Part shown: positions 50,595-58,576 of the stretch, in pieces
Position numbering within the stretch: the stretch's first letter is position 1
How the letters are laid out: the number at the start of each line of letters is the position of its first letter
Source of the DNA: Paenibacillus vini
Lineage (GTDB): Bacteria; Bacillota; Bacilli; Paenibacillales; Paenibacillaceae
Length of the DNA: 64,000 bases
Direction: 5' to 3'
Assembly: GCF_018403325.1 (NCBI RefSeq)
Contig: NZ_BOSL01000010.1
Coordinates: forward strand, 63,941-127,940
Notes under the pieces: generated by a model
The model's database searches: none
What the model was told of the DNA's origin: nothing
What the model saw: only the letters and a program-made list of their open reading frames with translations
Program-made: the position numbers and the translations under genes

Positions 50595-50743
50595 ATATTT
50601 TCACCTCGTGTTAGATACTACTAACAGATACTACTATAGGCCGCCGTTTTCAACAAGCACAAGCAGGATTCCGTCCATGTATAACGTACCCAATCCCTTA
50701 CTTCTTGGTCGGACTTCTTCATGTCTGCCACTTAACCTATAAC

Positions 50744-50780
50744 ATAAAAGGAACCGACCATCAGGCCGGTTCCTTTTATG
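50744..50780 (-). terminator. Intrinsic terminator after the two-ABC operon
   Basis: AAAAGGAACCG pairs with CGGTTCCTTTT across a short loop, with T-rich flanks. It closes the operon that begins near 55340. Confidence 0.8.
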
Positions 50781-50820
50781 TTTCTAAGTAACTATTCACC
50801 TGTTATAGCTACACCGACGA

Positions 50821-51012
50821 TTACTGAGCTTTCGACCGCTTGCGGCCGTACTGGAATAACCCAAGGAGGATTAACCCGATCCCCGCTCCATTCATTAAAC
50901 CCATGAGGAAGTCGCTCACATGGACATCGCTGCGGCGCAGAAGAATTGTTGCCACAATCAGTATCATACCGGCCAGATTGATGAGATAACCTGAATTTTT
51001 GGACTTTGTCAT
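50821..51012 (-). CDS. Small two-helix membrane protein
   Basis: 63 residues from the ATG at 51012, which follows AAGGAGG. Two hydrophobic helices (about 8-24, GYLINLAGMILIVATILL, and about 33-52, FLMGLMNGAGIGLILLGLFQY) with a basic end (GRKRSKAQ). It lies 13 bp after the permease gene at 51026 and is last in the operon. It may be a small accessory subunit, but I recognise no family. Confidence 0.75.
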   Translation of the reverse strand: MTKSKNSGYLINLAGMILIVATILLRRSDVHVSDFLMGLMNGAGIGLILLGLFQYGRKRSKAQ

Positions 51013-51025
51013 TGAATATTCCTCC

Positions 51026-52330
51026 TTAAATTTTATAAGCACGCATTGCTTTGCGAAGCTCTTTAAGCGTTGGACGCTTCCCGTACAACAGGACTCCCGT
51101 GCGGTAAATTTTAGCGGACAGCCAGCCGAAGAGAAAAATGGCTACGATCAGGATCGCCATCGAAATCAAAATTTCCCAAACCGGAGTATCGCCCACACCG
51201 ATCCGTACAATCATGGACACCGGTGAGAAGAACGGGATATAACTGCTTACCTTCAGCAGCGTGGAATTCGGTGCTGCCAGACTGAAAATACCGATATAAA
51301 AGGCAGCCAGCGACAGCATCGTGATCGGCATGATCGCCTGACCCAGCTCTTCCGTCCGGCTAACGAGCGAGCCGATAGCGGCAAACAGCGTCGCGTACAG
51401 GAAGTAACCGAGGATGTAGAAGATAAGACCAAACACCAGCACTTCAACATTGATTTGCGATAAATCCATATTAAAATCAGCAAGGACGGAACTATTATGA
51501 GGCAGCGAGACGTTAATCGCGATCACCACCGCAAAGATAGCGATTTGGAGCAATCCTATAAAGAACATGCCGATAATTTTGCCGAACATTTGAGCCAGCG
51601 GCGATACGCTCGTAATGAGGATTTCCATAATGCGCGAGCTCTTCTCCGCCGTTACTTCCGCAGCAATCATGTTCCCCGTCATCATAATAGTCATGAAGAA
51701 CAGGATGACCAGCACGTAGACGATCACAAAGTTAATCGTTGCCGCTTTTTCATGCTTGGCTTCCCCGCTCGCAGCAGCACCTTCTCCTCCTGCCACCGCC
51801 TGCTTCATCGCCTCGATTTGAACGGGAGATGTCAGCGCGGCAATCTGTTCGTCATTGAGCGTTCCTTTGGTGATATACTCGGCCTTCACGCTTTGCAGGG
51901 CGGCTTGCAGCGAGGTTTGCAGTCCCTGCGGTATGCTGTCCTTCTTGGAAATATACGTGACGGTTGGGAACGCGCCTTCCGTGCCTTCGCCAAACTGCAG
52001 GTACCCGTCTATTTTTCCACTTTCAATATCTTTCTGAAGGACCTGTTCATCTGCCTGGTCGTATTCCACCAGTGTGAACCCGGTAGTCCCTTCCCCTTGT
52101 TTGTCTTGGTAAGCTTTCAGTGAACCGGCCAGTTCGGGTTGGTTGCTGTGAATGAGCCCGATGGCTGCCGGGCCGTCATCCCCGGTAAATTTATCGATGA
52201 AATACGGTACGTTCAGGCCGATCGTGACCAGCAACGCCAATATCAGGGTAGTAATTGTAAATGATTTCGCTTTGACTTTGTTTAAAAAGGTAAATCCGAT
52301 CACTGTGCTCATTTTATTCATTCGATTCAC
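51026..52330 (-). CDS. ABC-2-type exporter permease (NatB/YhaP-like)
   Basis: 434 residues. Helix 1 (about 24-44) is followed by a large extracellular domain (about 50-215: GDDGPAAIGLIHSNQPE ... VAGGEGAAASGEAKHEKAA) and then five membrane helices to the C-terminus, the NatB layout of ABC-2 exporters. TAEKSSRIMEILITSVSPLAQMFGKIIG is the typical coupling-helix motif. Several starts are possible (GTG at 52330, ATG at 52321 or 52312). It overlaps the ATPase gene by 17 bp. B. subtilis YhaQ-YhaP or NatA-NatB pairs export sodium or unknown substrates. Confidence 0.9.
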   Translation of the reverse strand: MNRMNKMSTVIGFTFLNKVKAKSFTITTLILALLVTIGLNVPYFIDKFTGDDGPAAIGLIHSNQPELAGSLKAYQDKQGEGTTGFTLVEYDQADEQVLQKDIESGKIDGYLQFGEGTEGAFPTVTYISKKDSIPQGLQTSLQAALQSVKAEYITKGTLNDEQIAALTSPVQIEAMKQAVAGGEGAAASGEAKHEKAATINFVIVYVLVILFFMTIMMTGNMIAAEVTAEKSSRIMEILITSVSPLAQMFGKIIGMFFIGLLQIAIFAVVIAINVSLPHNSSVLADFNMDLSQINVEVLVFGLIFYILGYFLYATLFAAIGSLVSRTEELGQAIMPITMLSLAAFYIGIFSLAAPNSTLLKVSSYIPFFSPVSMIVRIGVGDTPVWEILISMAILIVAIFLFGWLSAKIYRTGVLLYGKRPTLKELRKAMRAYKI

Positions 52331-53219
52331 CCACTTCTTTAATGAATATTTGATTCAAGGTCGGTTCTTTGATTTCGAAGTGTTCCACTTCGCTTTGTTC
52401 CATCGCCGTTCGTAAAATAGCCTTCGCCGCTGCCACATCGGAAATCTTGATCAGATATCCCCGTTCCTTGCGTTCTACGCCGCTGACTCCTGCAATTTGT
52501 TCCAATCCAACGACTTGCGTAGAGGTATTTAAGATGATTTCCTCCCGCGGGTACCGTTTCTTGATCTCCGTCAGATTGCCCTGGAGCACGGTCTTGGAAC
52601 GGTCGAGGATAGTGATGTTACGGCACAGCTCCTCCACATGCTCCATGCGGTGAGTGGAGAATAAAATGCTCGTGCCCTCGTCGCGCAATTCCTTGACCGT
52701 CGCCTTCAACAGCTCTACGTTGACCGGATCGAGCCCGCTGAACGCTTCGTCCATGATAACGAGCTTCGGCTTATGGACTACGGCGGCGATAAAGCCCATC
52801 TTTTGCTGATTCCCTTTAGACAATTCTTCGATCTTCTTGTCGTAATACTCAGGCACTTCAAAACGATCAAGCCAATATTTCAGGTTCTTGTCGGCCTCGG
52901 ACGCTGACATGCCGCGCAGCCGGGCTAAATAAATAATTTGGTCACTCACTTTTACCTTCGGATAAAGCCCGCGTTCCTCGGGTAAGTATCCCATTTGATG
53001 CTGAAGCTCGTTTCCATAAGGCTTCCCGTTATATAGAATCCGGCCGCTGTCGGGATAAATCAGGCCGAGCACCATACGCATCGTCGTCGTTTTGCCTGCA
53101 CCGTTGGCGCCGAGCAGCCCGTAAATTTCTCCCTGTTCCACCTGAAGCGAAATTTCGCTGACCGCGGTCTTTTCTCCGAATTGCTTAACTACCTGTTCCA
53201 AAACTAAAGGCTTTGTCAT
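52314..53219 (-). CDS. ABC exporter ATPase (NatA/YhaQ-like)
   Basis: 301 residues. Walker A LLGANGAGKTTTMRMV, the Q-loop YLPEERGLYPK, signature ELSKGNQQKMGFIAAVVHKP, Walker B LVIMDEAFSGLDPVN and H-loop FSTHRMEHVEEL. The C-terminal 75 residues are a beta-rich extension typical of NatA/YhaQ-like ATPases (DUF4162). It partners the permease that follows with an overlap. The ATG follows GAGGGG. It lies 16 bp after the first ATPase of the operon. Confidence 0.92.
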   Translation of the reverse strand: MTKPLVLEQVVKQFGEKTAVSEISLQVEQGEIYGLLGANGAGKTTTMRMVLGLIYPDSGRILYNGKPYGNELQHQMGYLPEERGLYPKVKVSDQIIYLARLRGMSASEADKNLKYWLDRFEVPEYYDKKIEELSKGNQQKMGFIAAVVHKPKLVIMDEAFSGLDPVNVELLKATVKELRDEGTSILFSTHRMEHVEELCRNITILDRSKTVLQGNLTEIKKRYPREEIILNTSTQVVGLEQIAGVSGVERKERGYLIKISDVAAAKAILRTAMEQSEVEHFEIKEPTLNQIFIKEVGESNE

Positions 53220-53235
53220 CGCTTACCCCTCATTT

Positions 53236-54159
53236 CTAATTTGATTGTCCAGGTTGATGCCCTTGAATCCAAAGCTGCAATATTTCCTCCAGCTCCAGGC
53301 TGCGACTTTTAATGATATGGACGTTCGCCCGTTCGCGCTCGCACCATTCTTCAAACTCCAAGCTATCGCTTACTACAAGCTTCGTAATGGAAGGACCGTC
53401 CTCCCTGCAGGTCAAAACGCCGGGAATGCTCTTCAGCTCATCTGATTGCGCTCCGCGAATCCAGACCTCTTTCCAACTGCCAAAAAGAGCGTCCTTCTCA
53501 GCCATGCCTACAATCTGTCCATGATGGACCAGTACGATATAATCGGCGAGTCGTTTGACTTCCTCCACGATATGGGTGGACAGGACGATCGTCACATCCT
53601 CCCCGTCCAAGCACGCCCGAAGCTCATCGATCATATCCTTCCAGGCGAACGGATCGAGTCCGGACGATGGTTCATCCAGCAGCAGCAGCTTCGGCTTGGC
53701 CGCGAGTACGGCAGCGATTTCGAACTTGCGCCGCTCCCCCTTCGACATCCGGTTCAGCCGTTCGCCGCGCGGTACTTCAAACCGGGTCATCAGTGCTTCA
53801 AACCGCTCCCAATCCCAGGTCGGATACCAGTGGGCTCTGAATTTAGCCGCACTTTCAGCGGTCATAAAGTGCTCTTCCCGCGTCGGATTCTCGGGAACGT
53901 ACCCGATTTGCTGTCTTATCGACAGGGGCAGGGCTTCTTTAGCCTTTTCCCCAAACCAGGAAATCTCACCGGCATCCGGATGAATGGTTTGCAGCATTAG
54001 GTTCAGCATAGTGCTTTTGCCCGAACCGTTGGGGCCGACTAGAGCGACTACATAACCTTGTGGAATCTGCAGGTTAATCGGCCCGATCGGTTTTCTCGTT
54101 CCTCTTTTTAAGGCGCCGTTAAACTCGATGGCCATCTTCTGTTCCATTATTCCATTCAT
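53236..54159 (-). CDS. ABC transporter ATP-binding protein (YtrB-like)
   Basis: 307 residues. Walker A LVGPNGSGKSTMLNL, Q-loop region YVPENPTREEHFMT, signature RMSKGERRKFEIAAVLA, Walker B LLLLDEPSSGLDPF, H-loop LSTHIVEEVKRLAD, then a C-terminal domain of about 90 residues. WYPTWDWERFEALMTRFEV matches YtrB-type ATPases of the bacitracin/wall-antibiotic-induced ytr operon. It overlaps the GntR regulator by 4 bp (ATGA). Its membrane partner is probably the protein at 54612. Function by analogy, not shown. Confidence 0.88.
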   Translation of the reverse strand: MNGIMEQKMAIEFNGALKRGTRKPIGPINLQIPQGYVVALVGPNGSGKSTMLNLMLQTIHPDAGEISWFGEKAKEALPLSIRQQIGYVPENPTREEHFMTAESAAKFRAHWYPTWDWERFEALMTRFEVPRGERLNRMSKGERRKFEIAAVLAAKPKLLLLDEPSSGLDPFAWKDMIDELRACLDGEDVTIVLSTHIVEEVKRLADYIVLVHHGQIVGMAEKDALFGSWKEVWIRGAQSDELKSIPGVLTCREDGPSITKLVVSDSLEFEEWCERERANVHIIKSRSLELEEILQLWIQGHQPGQSN

Positions 54160-54569
54160 TGGGATGCCCCCTTTCCGTCAGTGCCTTTGTACTTTTTATT
54201 TAAAATTTGTAAAAACAACTGCTTCAGTTCTTCCTCTCCATACTGGACCGAAATCCCCGTGTCCACGGCCACTTCCACCGCCTCTTGAACGACTGTCCGG
54301 CGATATTCATCGCGTTCCCCCGCTCCGACGCTCGCCACAAACGTCCCGGTCCCCTGCCGCGTCCGCAGCAATCCTTCATTCTCCAGATCTTGATACACCC
54401 TTCGGACCGTAATGACGCTGCAATTCAAGCTGCCGGCAAATTCACGAATGGAGGGAAGCAGAGTTCCTTCTTCGATTTGTCCGCTTACTATTAATGACCT
54501 GAGCTGTGTTTCGATTTGATGATACAATGGCTCAGCGCTGTTTTCATTGATTTGAATGGGAATCCACAC
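54156..54569 (-). CDS. GntR-family regulator, YtrA subfamily
   Basis: 137 residues, the short YtrA type with no large effector domain. The winged helix is AEPLYHQIETQLRSLIVSGQIEEGTLLPSIREFAGSLNCSVITVRRVYQDLENEGLLRTRQGTGTFV (about 12-77); the C-terminal helices dimerise. GTG start. It is the second gene of the operon, and YtrA proteins repress their own ABC transporters until wall-active antibiotics appear. A perfect palindrome at 55449, in the operon promoter, is a likely target. Confidence 0.9.
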   Translation of the reverse strand: MWIPIQINENSAEPLYHQIETQLRSLIVSGQIEEGTLLPSIREFAGSLNCSVITVRRVYQDLENEGLLRTRQGTGTFVASVGAGERDEYRRTVVQEAVEVAVDTGISVQYGEEELKQLFLQILNKKYKGTDGKGASQ

Positions 54570-54611
54570 CTTCCTAACTCACCTCCGCTTTTGGCGACAC
54601 ACCCACATTCT

Positions 54612-55340
54612 TCATCGTGCCAAATCCCGCTTATTCAGCGACCTCCGTGTTATCGAACAGAATATGCTCAAAATCACGGCTCCTACTACTAGAGTTCCCC
54701 ACATGACCGGGGACAAAAGCGCATGCCGCTCGGAATAATCCAGCGTCCATTGCAGCAAATTGCCGTCAAACCAGCTGACCGCAAAGGCGCCTACAGCGAT
54801 AACAACCAATTGGAGCACCATCATCCACAAGTAGGTTCTGCCTTTTTTCATAAATTCAAAATAGATATAAAGACCGTTCATTGCCAGCACATAACCGATC
54901 CAAGTCAATACAAAGGCGAGGTACTGGGCCAAGCCCATCTTGATGCCCATCGCAACGAACATGAAGTAGACCGTCGTGAACAAGATCAGGCTGTTTAACG
55001 GAATTGCCGTGGCGAGCTGGATCAAACGGCTCTTCATAATCGTTGTGTCCGGAATCGGCAGTGTTCTGTAATGGAGAAGCATTTTGGTGTACGAATCCTC
55101 TTTAATGTAGTTGAATGATCTTCTGGAAAAATAAAATCCGACCATCGGCACCAGTATCAGCAAGAGGAAATCCGCCATCGGATTCATCACCGCCCGGGCC
55201 TCTTCCCGGGAGTGGAACAATGTGCTCATCATGATTCCGGTGTAAATCATAAAGACTAAGTTCCATACTAGATACATCCGGTCTAGCCGCAAATCCTTTG
55301 CAAAAATTATCCAGGCGTCTTTCCATTCCTTCAAGTTCAA
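54612..55340 (-). CDS. Six-helix ABC-2-type membrane subunit
   Basis: About 242 residues with six membrane helices (around 25-45, 58-75, 105-125, 135-155, 170-190 and 210-230) and no extracellular domain. A short basic loop SFNYIKEDSYTKMLLHYRTLPIPDTTIMKSRLI precedes helix 3, as in ABC-2 permeases, where this region contacts the ATPase. It is the first gene of the operon and the probable partner of the YtrB-like ATPase. TTG starts at 55340 or 55334 after AAGGGTGA. Confidence 0.78.
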   Translation of the reverse strand: MNLKEWKDAWIIFAKDLRLDRMYLVWNLVFMIYTGIMMSTLFHSREEARAVMNPMADFLLLILVPMVGFYFSRRSFNYIKEDSYTKMLLHYRTLPIPDTTIMKSRLIQLATAIPLNSLILFTTVYFMFVAMGIKMGLAQYLAFVLTWIGYVLAMNGLYIYFEFMKKGRTYLWMMVLQLVVIAVGAFAVSWFDGNLLQWTLDYSERHALLSPVMWGTLVVGAVILSIFCSITRRSLNKRDLAR

Positions 55341-55448
55341 TCACCCTTCTTCAGCTAAAAATGTAATCCGGCGACACTGTGAATCGCGCCCGGCTTATAA
55401 GTGTTCCTTTAGTGTTCACTAGGTGTGCTTACTGTTTATATCTTTATA

Positions 55449-55480
55449 CACAGTATATACTGTGCTTATCCCTCCGTCAA
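55449..55480 (-). promoter_or_regulatory. Promoter of the GntR/two-ABC operon with overlapping palindrome
   Basis: On the reverse strand -35 TTGACG (55480-55475), a 17-bp spacer and -10 TATACT (55457-55452). The -10 lies inside the exact 16-bp palindrome CACAGTATATACTGTG (55449-55464). A YtrA-type repressor bound here would exclude RNA polymerase. The promoter is about 110 bp upstream of the first gene. Confidence 0.7.
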
Positions 55481-55563
55481 CCCTATTTTTTCCACAAAAT
55501 AAAATGGCAACTTCCACCCCACACGTCCTCTACCTACCTGCGGTTTGTTCTGACCTCACGCAT

Positions 55564-55748
55564 TTAACGAACCCAGCAAACCTTATTTGGTCATAATTCC
55601 GCTGATTGTGATTCTAAGGAACTCCAGTAACCTTATTCCGAGCAAAGAGCCACTTCTGACGCCTAAACTAGCTCAATAACGCCGCTGGAGTTCGTTAGAT
55701 TAGGTAATGGGCCATTTTTCTGCTAATAAGCACACTACGGTTCGTTAG
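55564..55748. repeat. Four copies of a 27-bp repeat
   Basis: The unit CTAACGAACTCCAG, 3-4 nt, CTTATT, NNG occurs at 55564-55590 and 55614-55640 on the plus strand and at 55672-55698 and 55722-55748 on the minus strand. Two direct plus two inverted copies form a nested, roughly symmetric block. No gene lies between 55341 and 55889; the remainder holds a promoter at the left and short GACAGTGCATGA repeats near 55772-55812. Confidence 0.65.
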
Positions 55749-55889
55749 AGTGATGGGCCGGCATAGGAGAGACAGTGCATGAAAGACGGTACATGAGCGA
55801 CAGTGCATGAACGACGCTACACAATAAAAGCAGCACAAAAAAACCGCCGGAGCAAAATCGCTCCAGCGGCTTCTTGGCTAAGTCCAGCT

Positions 55890-56354
55890 CTATAATCCAA
55901 AAATAACTTCCCATACCGGCTTCGTATGTCCGCCGGGATACAGCATGTACAGCAGCACGTATACCATCACACCGGTAATTGCGGTGAAGAACCAAATTAC
56001 CGAAGTGGTTCTGCCCCATTTGCGGTGTTTCGCATACTTTGCCTTGAATCCGAGAACGAGGGTCGTAATCCCGAATACCGCAGCCACCGTGGCCAATATG
56101 ATATGAAAAACGAGGAATACTTGGTAATAGACCTTCAAATGTTCAGGTCCGCCCCATGACGTATTGCCGATAAACACGGTCCGCGACATGTAGATGATAA
56201 AAAAGAGCAGCGCCGCAACGGCCGCGGCGATCATCGTTTTCTTGTGCGCCTCCCGTTTTCCCTTGATAATCAAGCCCCAGCCAATCGCAACAAGCACGGC
56301 GCTGATTACGATAAACGAGGTGCTGATCGTCGGGAATAAGGTAAACAAATCCAT
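55890..56354 (-). CDS. DUF420 membrane protein
   Basis: 154 residues from the ATG at 56354 (GGAGG before it; the start at 56372 lacks a site). Four membrane helices. HKKTMIAAAVAALLFFIIYMSRTVFIGNTSWGGPEHLKVYYQVFLVFHIILATVA is characteristic of DUF420 (YozB), which travels with ctaG and the caa3 oxidase genes. Conserved His in these helices suggests heme or copper handling, unproven. It is the last gene of the cta cluster, 34 bp after ctaG. Confidence 0.9.
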   Translation of the reverse strand: MDLFTLFPTISTSFIVISAVLVAIGWGLIIKGKREAHKKTMIAAAVAALLFFIIYMSRTVFIGNTSWGGPEHLKVYYQVFLVFHIILATVAAVFGITTLVLGFKAKYAKHRKWGRTTSVIWFFTAITGVMVYVLLYMLYPGGHTKPVWEVIFGL

Positions 56355-56388
56355 TTGAATCCTCCTGTCCACAATGCTTCCATCAATA

Positions 56389-57303
56389 TCAAATTTGATT
56401 CAGTTTTAAATCGTCGGGCAGCTGTTCGTCCTCTTCCTCCCGGTTCTCCTGCCTGTACCATTGGAAGAATACATAAGCCAGCATCGATGCAAAGATGATC
56501 TCCTGAATGAATTTCATCAGAATGCCCCCGACCTGCTGGTCGATCCGCGGCTCCAGATAGCCGAAGAACTCAGGTCCTCCAAAACGGTCAAGCAACATCG
56601 ACGTATCTCCGGGAATGCAGTATCCCATAGCCTTGGACCAAATGACAGGATCGCTGTAGGTAGCATACAAGGTTTCCGGCGCAAAAATAATCAGTCCGCA
56701 CGCAGGCGTCAGCAAGACCATATTGAGGAAGATGAAGCCCATCTTCTTCAAACCCTGCGCATCACCGTGAGCCGGCAACGGTTTGACGAGCGTCCACCAC
56801 ATGAGCACCGCGGCTATGAACAGTACGATGTAATACAGGCGGTGAATCCCAAAATGAAGCATCACATAATCATGTACCACAGGCAGGTGATAAAAGGAAA
56901 ACAGCCCGTTAAACACGACGGCGGCAACGACCGGGTGAGTCAAAAACTTCAAGCGGCGCAGCGGGCCCTTGCCAAGAAAGGACGAAATCCCGCGCCAGAT
57001 CCACTCGGGAAGACCGAGCATCAGGAGCGGCGGGGCGACCAGATAAGACAGCGCCATGCTGATCATGTGGAAGCTGAACATCATATGCCCCAATAGTTCC
57101 ACAGGCCCGCCCTGAGCCATATACAGCACGCCCATTCCCAGCACGAATAAAACCTTTTTACCGGCGGATACAGGCTTTCCTTGTCCGAATTTCTCGTTAA
57201 GCGGTCCCGTCAGCACCAAATAACCCGCCGTGATGAGCAGCATGACCGCCAGAAATACAGGGCTCCAAACATCCGCAAATTTAAAGTATTCTAACCCCAG
57301 CAC
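56389..57303 (-). CDS. ctaG: Cytochrome c oxidase assembly factor CtaG
   Basis: 304 residues with seven or eight membrane helices. The family signatures are GQGKPVSAGKKVLFVLGMGVLYMAQGGPVELLGHMMFSFHMISM and MLGLPEWIWRGI, with several conserved His. It matches Bacillus CtaG, needed for making active caa3 oxidase, probably by delivering copper; it is unrelated to Cox11-type CtaG of proteobacteria. GTG start after GGAGGGAGGG. MITE copy 4 separates it from ctaF. Confidence 0.93.
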   Translation of the reverse strand: MLGLEYFKFADVWSPVFLAVMLLITAGYLVLTGPLNEKFGQGKPVSAGKKVLFVLGMGVLYMAQGGPVELLGHMMFSFHMISMALSYLVAPPLLMLGLPEWIWRGISSFLGKGPLRRLKFLTHPVVAAVVFNGLFSFYHLPVVHDYVMLHFGIHRLYYIVLFIAAVLMWWTLVKPLPAHGDAQGLKKMGFIFLNMVLLTPACGLIIFAPETLYATYSDPVIWSKAMGYCIPGDTSMLLDRFGGPEFFGYLEPRIDQQVGGILMKFIQEIIFASMLAYVFFQWYRQENREEEDEQLPDDLKLNQI

Positions 57304-57362
57304 GCTTAACCCTCCCTCCGTCGCTTTGTTTTTCTGTCCAATTTGTGAACTGGCCCTAATAA

Positions 57363-57574
57363 TACGAATTCAAAAAGTCTGGTTTGCAGGACCAAAGCAA
57401 ATCCTTCCGAAGTGCGTTTTTACAAAACGCTTTAGGTTGAATAAAGCTAGGGACTGAGTAGCGGAGCGTACAAAGGTACGTGAGCAACGGAAGGCCCGGC
57501 TGAATTCAAGATTCGACGTCGAATCCGCTTCATAATCTGCTTCGTCGTGGAAAGTTGACTTTTTGAATAACCTC
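57363..57574 (+). repeat. MITE-like repeat, copy 4 (212 bp)
   Basis: Same element as copies 1-3, with ends TACGAATTCAAAAAGTC and TGACTTTTTGAATAACCTC and flanks TAATAA and TAATAG (5 of 6 matching). It carries the GCGTTTTTACAAAACGC hairpin cassette shared only with copy 1. It sits within the cta operon, between ctaF and ctaG, where it would be part of the transcript and could fold into a long hairpin. Confidence 0.85.
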
Positions 57575-57622
57575 TAATAGGAAGAAAGAGGCGGCTTGGT
57601 ATCAAGCCCACCTCTTTGTATT

Positions 57623-57943
57623 CTACCACCACATCCAATATAGCGCGGCAATAATCGCAAGTCCTGCGACAAAAAATCCTCCGGCCATGAATAAGATTGG
57701 CATCATATGGCCTTTATCTTTCAAATGCATCCAATACCCGAGCTGGACCAGTACCTGAAGTACTGCCATCACCAGCAGGAGCAGCACCGTAAACGCGATG
57801 TTGACGCCGCCGGCGGCCACTGTAGCGAAGGCGATCAAGGTCAGGATGATAGAGAAGACGAAAGCAATGATATGCTTTTGCGGTCCCTCATGACGATGGC
57901 GGTGCTTAACCGCGCTTCCGTCGTTCAAATCGTGGTTTGTCAT
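57623..57943 (-). CDS. ctaF: Cytochrome caa3 oxidase subunit IV
   Basis: 106 residues. Three membrane helices (about 27-47, 53-72 and 84-104) and a His-rich start (KHRHRHEGPQKH), as in CtaF. HIIAFVFSIILTLIAFA and QLGYWMHLKDKGHMMPI are family features. It is the small subunit of the terminal oxidase, with no catalytic role. It follows ctaE by only 3 bp. ATG after GGTAGGG. Confidence 0.92.
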   Translation of the reverse strand: MTNHDLNDGSAVKHRHRHEGPQKHIIAFVFSIILTLIAFATVAAGGVNIAFTVLLLLVMAVLQVLVQLGYWMHLKDKGHMMPILFMAGGFFVAGLAIIAALYWMWW

Positions 57944-57946
57944 CTT

Positions 57947-58576
57947 TTACCCTACCACCTTTCCGAGCAGGTAAACCACCGTGAAGATGAATACCCACAC
58001 GACGTCGATAAAGTGCCAGTACATAGCGGATACGTATACTTTCGGTGCCGTAACCACGGTCAATCCTTTCTTGAACAACTGTCCGATCAAAATCGAAATC
58101 CAGAGAATCCCGAACAATACGTGCGCCCCGTGAAACCCGACGAGTGTATAGAACGCCGAGCTGAACGCACTCGTGGTCATTCCATAATCATCGTGAATTA
58201 TATACTCCGCGAACTCGTATATTTCCAGAGCCAGGAACGCAAGACCTAGCAATACGGTAAGTCCGAGCCAACGAACCAACGATGTCCGGTTGCCCCGATG
58301 CATCGCCTGAATTGCAAAGACGCTCGTCAAGCTGCTGACTAGCAGGATGAACGTAGCGGCCGCGGTAATCGGCAGACTGAACAATTCGCTTGCGGAAGGC
58401 CCATCGGCCACTTGATTCCGAAGCGTCAGGAAGGTAGCGAACAGGGTTCCGAACAATACCGCCTCGCCCCCAAGAAAGAGCCAGAAGCCAAGCACTTTGT
58501 TGCGTCCTTCCAGCGTCGCTTTCTCCGGTTCATGGGGAAGCGCGCTGGAAGCCTGTTGTGCATGAGGTGTCGTCAT
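57947..58576 (-). CDS. ctaE: Cytochrome caa3 oxidase subunit III
   Basis: 209 residues, five membrane helices. GFWLFLGGEAVLFGTLFATFLTLRN is the typical first helix, and GFHGAHVLFGILWISILIG and YWHFIDVVWVFIFTVVYL with conserved Glu/His/Trp close the subunit. It overlaps ctaD by 4 bp (ATGA), so the two are translationally coupled. It belongs to the heme-copper oxidase complex at the membrane. Confidence 0.95.
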   Translation of the reverse strand: MTTPHAQQASSALPHEPEKATLEGRNKVLGFWLFLGGEAVLFGTLFATFLTLRNQVADGPSASELFSLPITAAATFILLVSSLTSVFAIQAMHRGNRTSLVRWLGLTVLLGLAFLALEIYEFAEYIIHDDYGMTTSAFSSAFYTLVGFHGAHVLFGILWISILIGQLFKKGLTVVTAPKVYVSAMYWHFIDVVWVFIFTVVYLLGKVVG

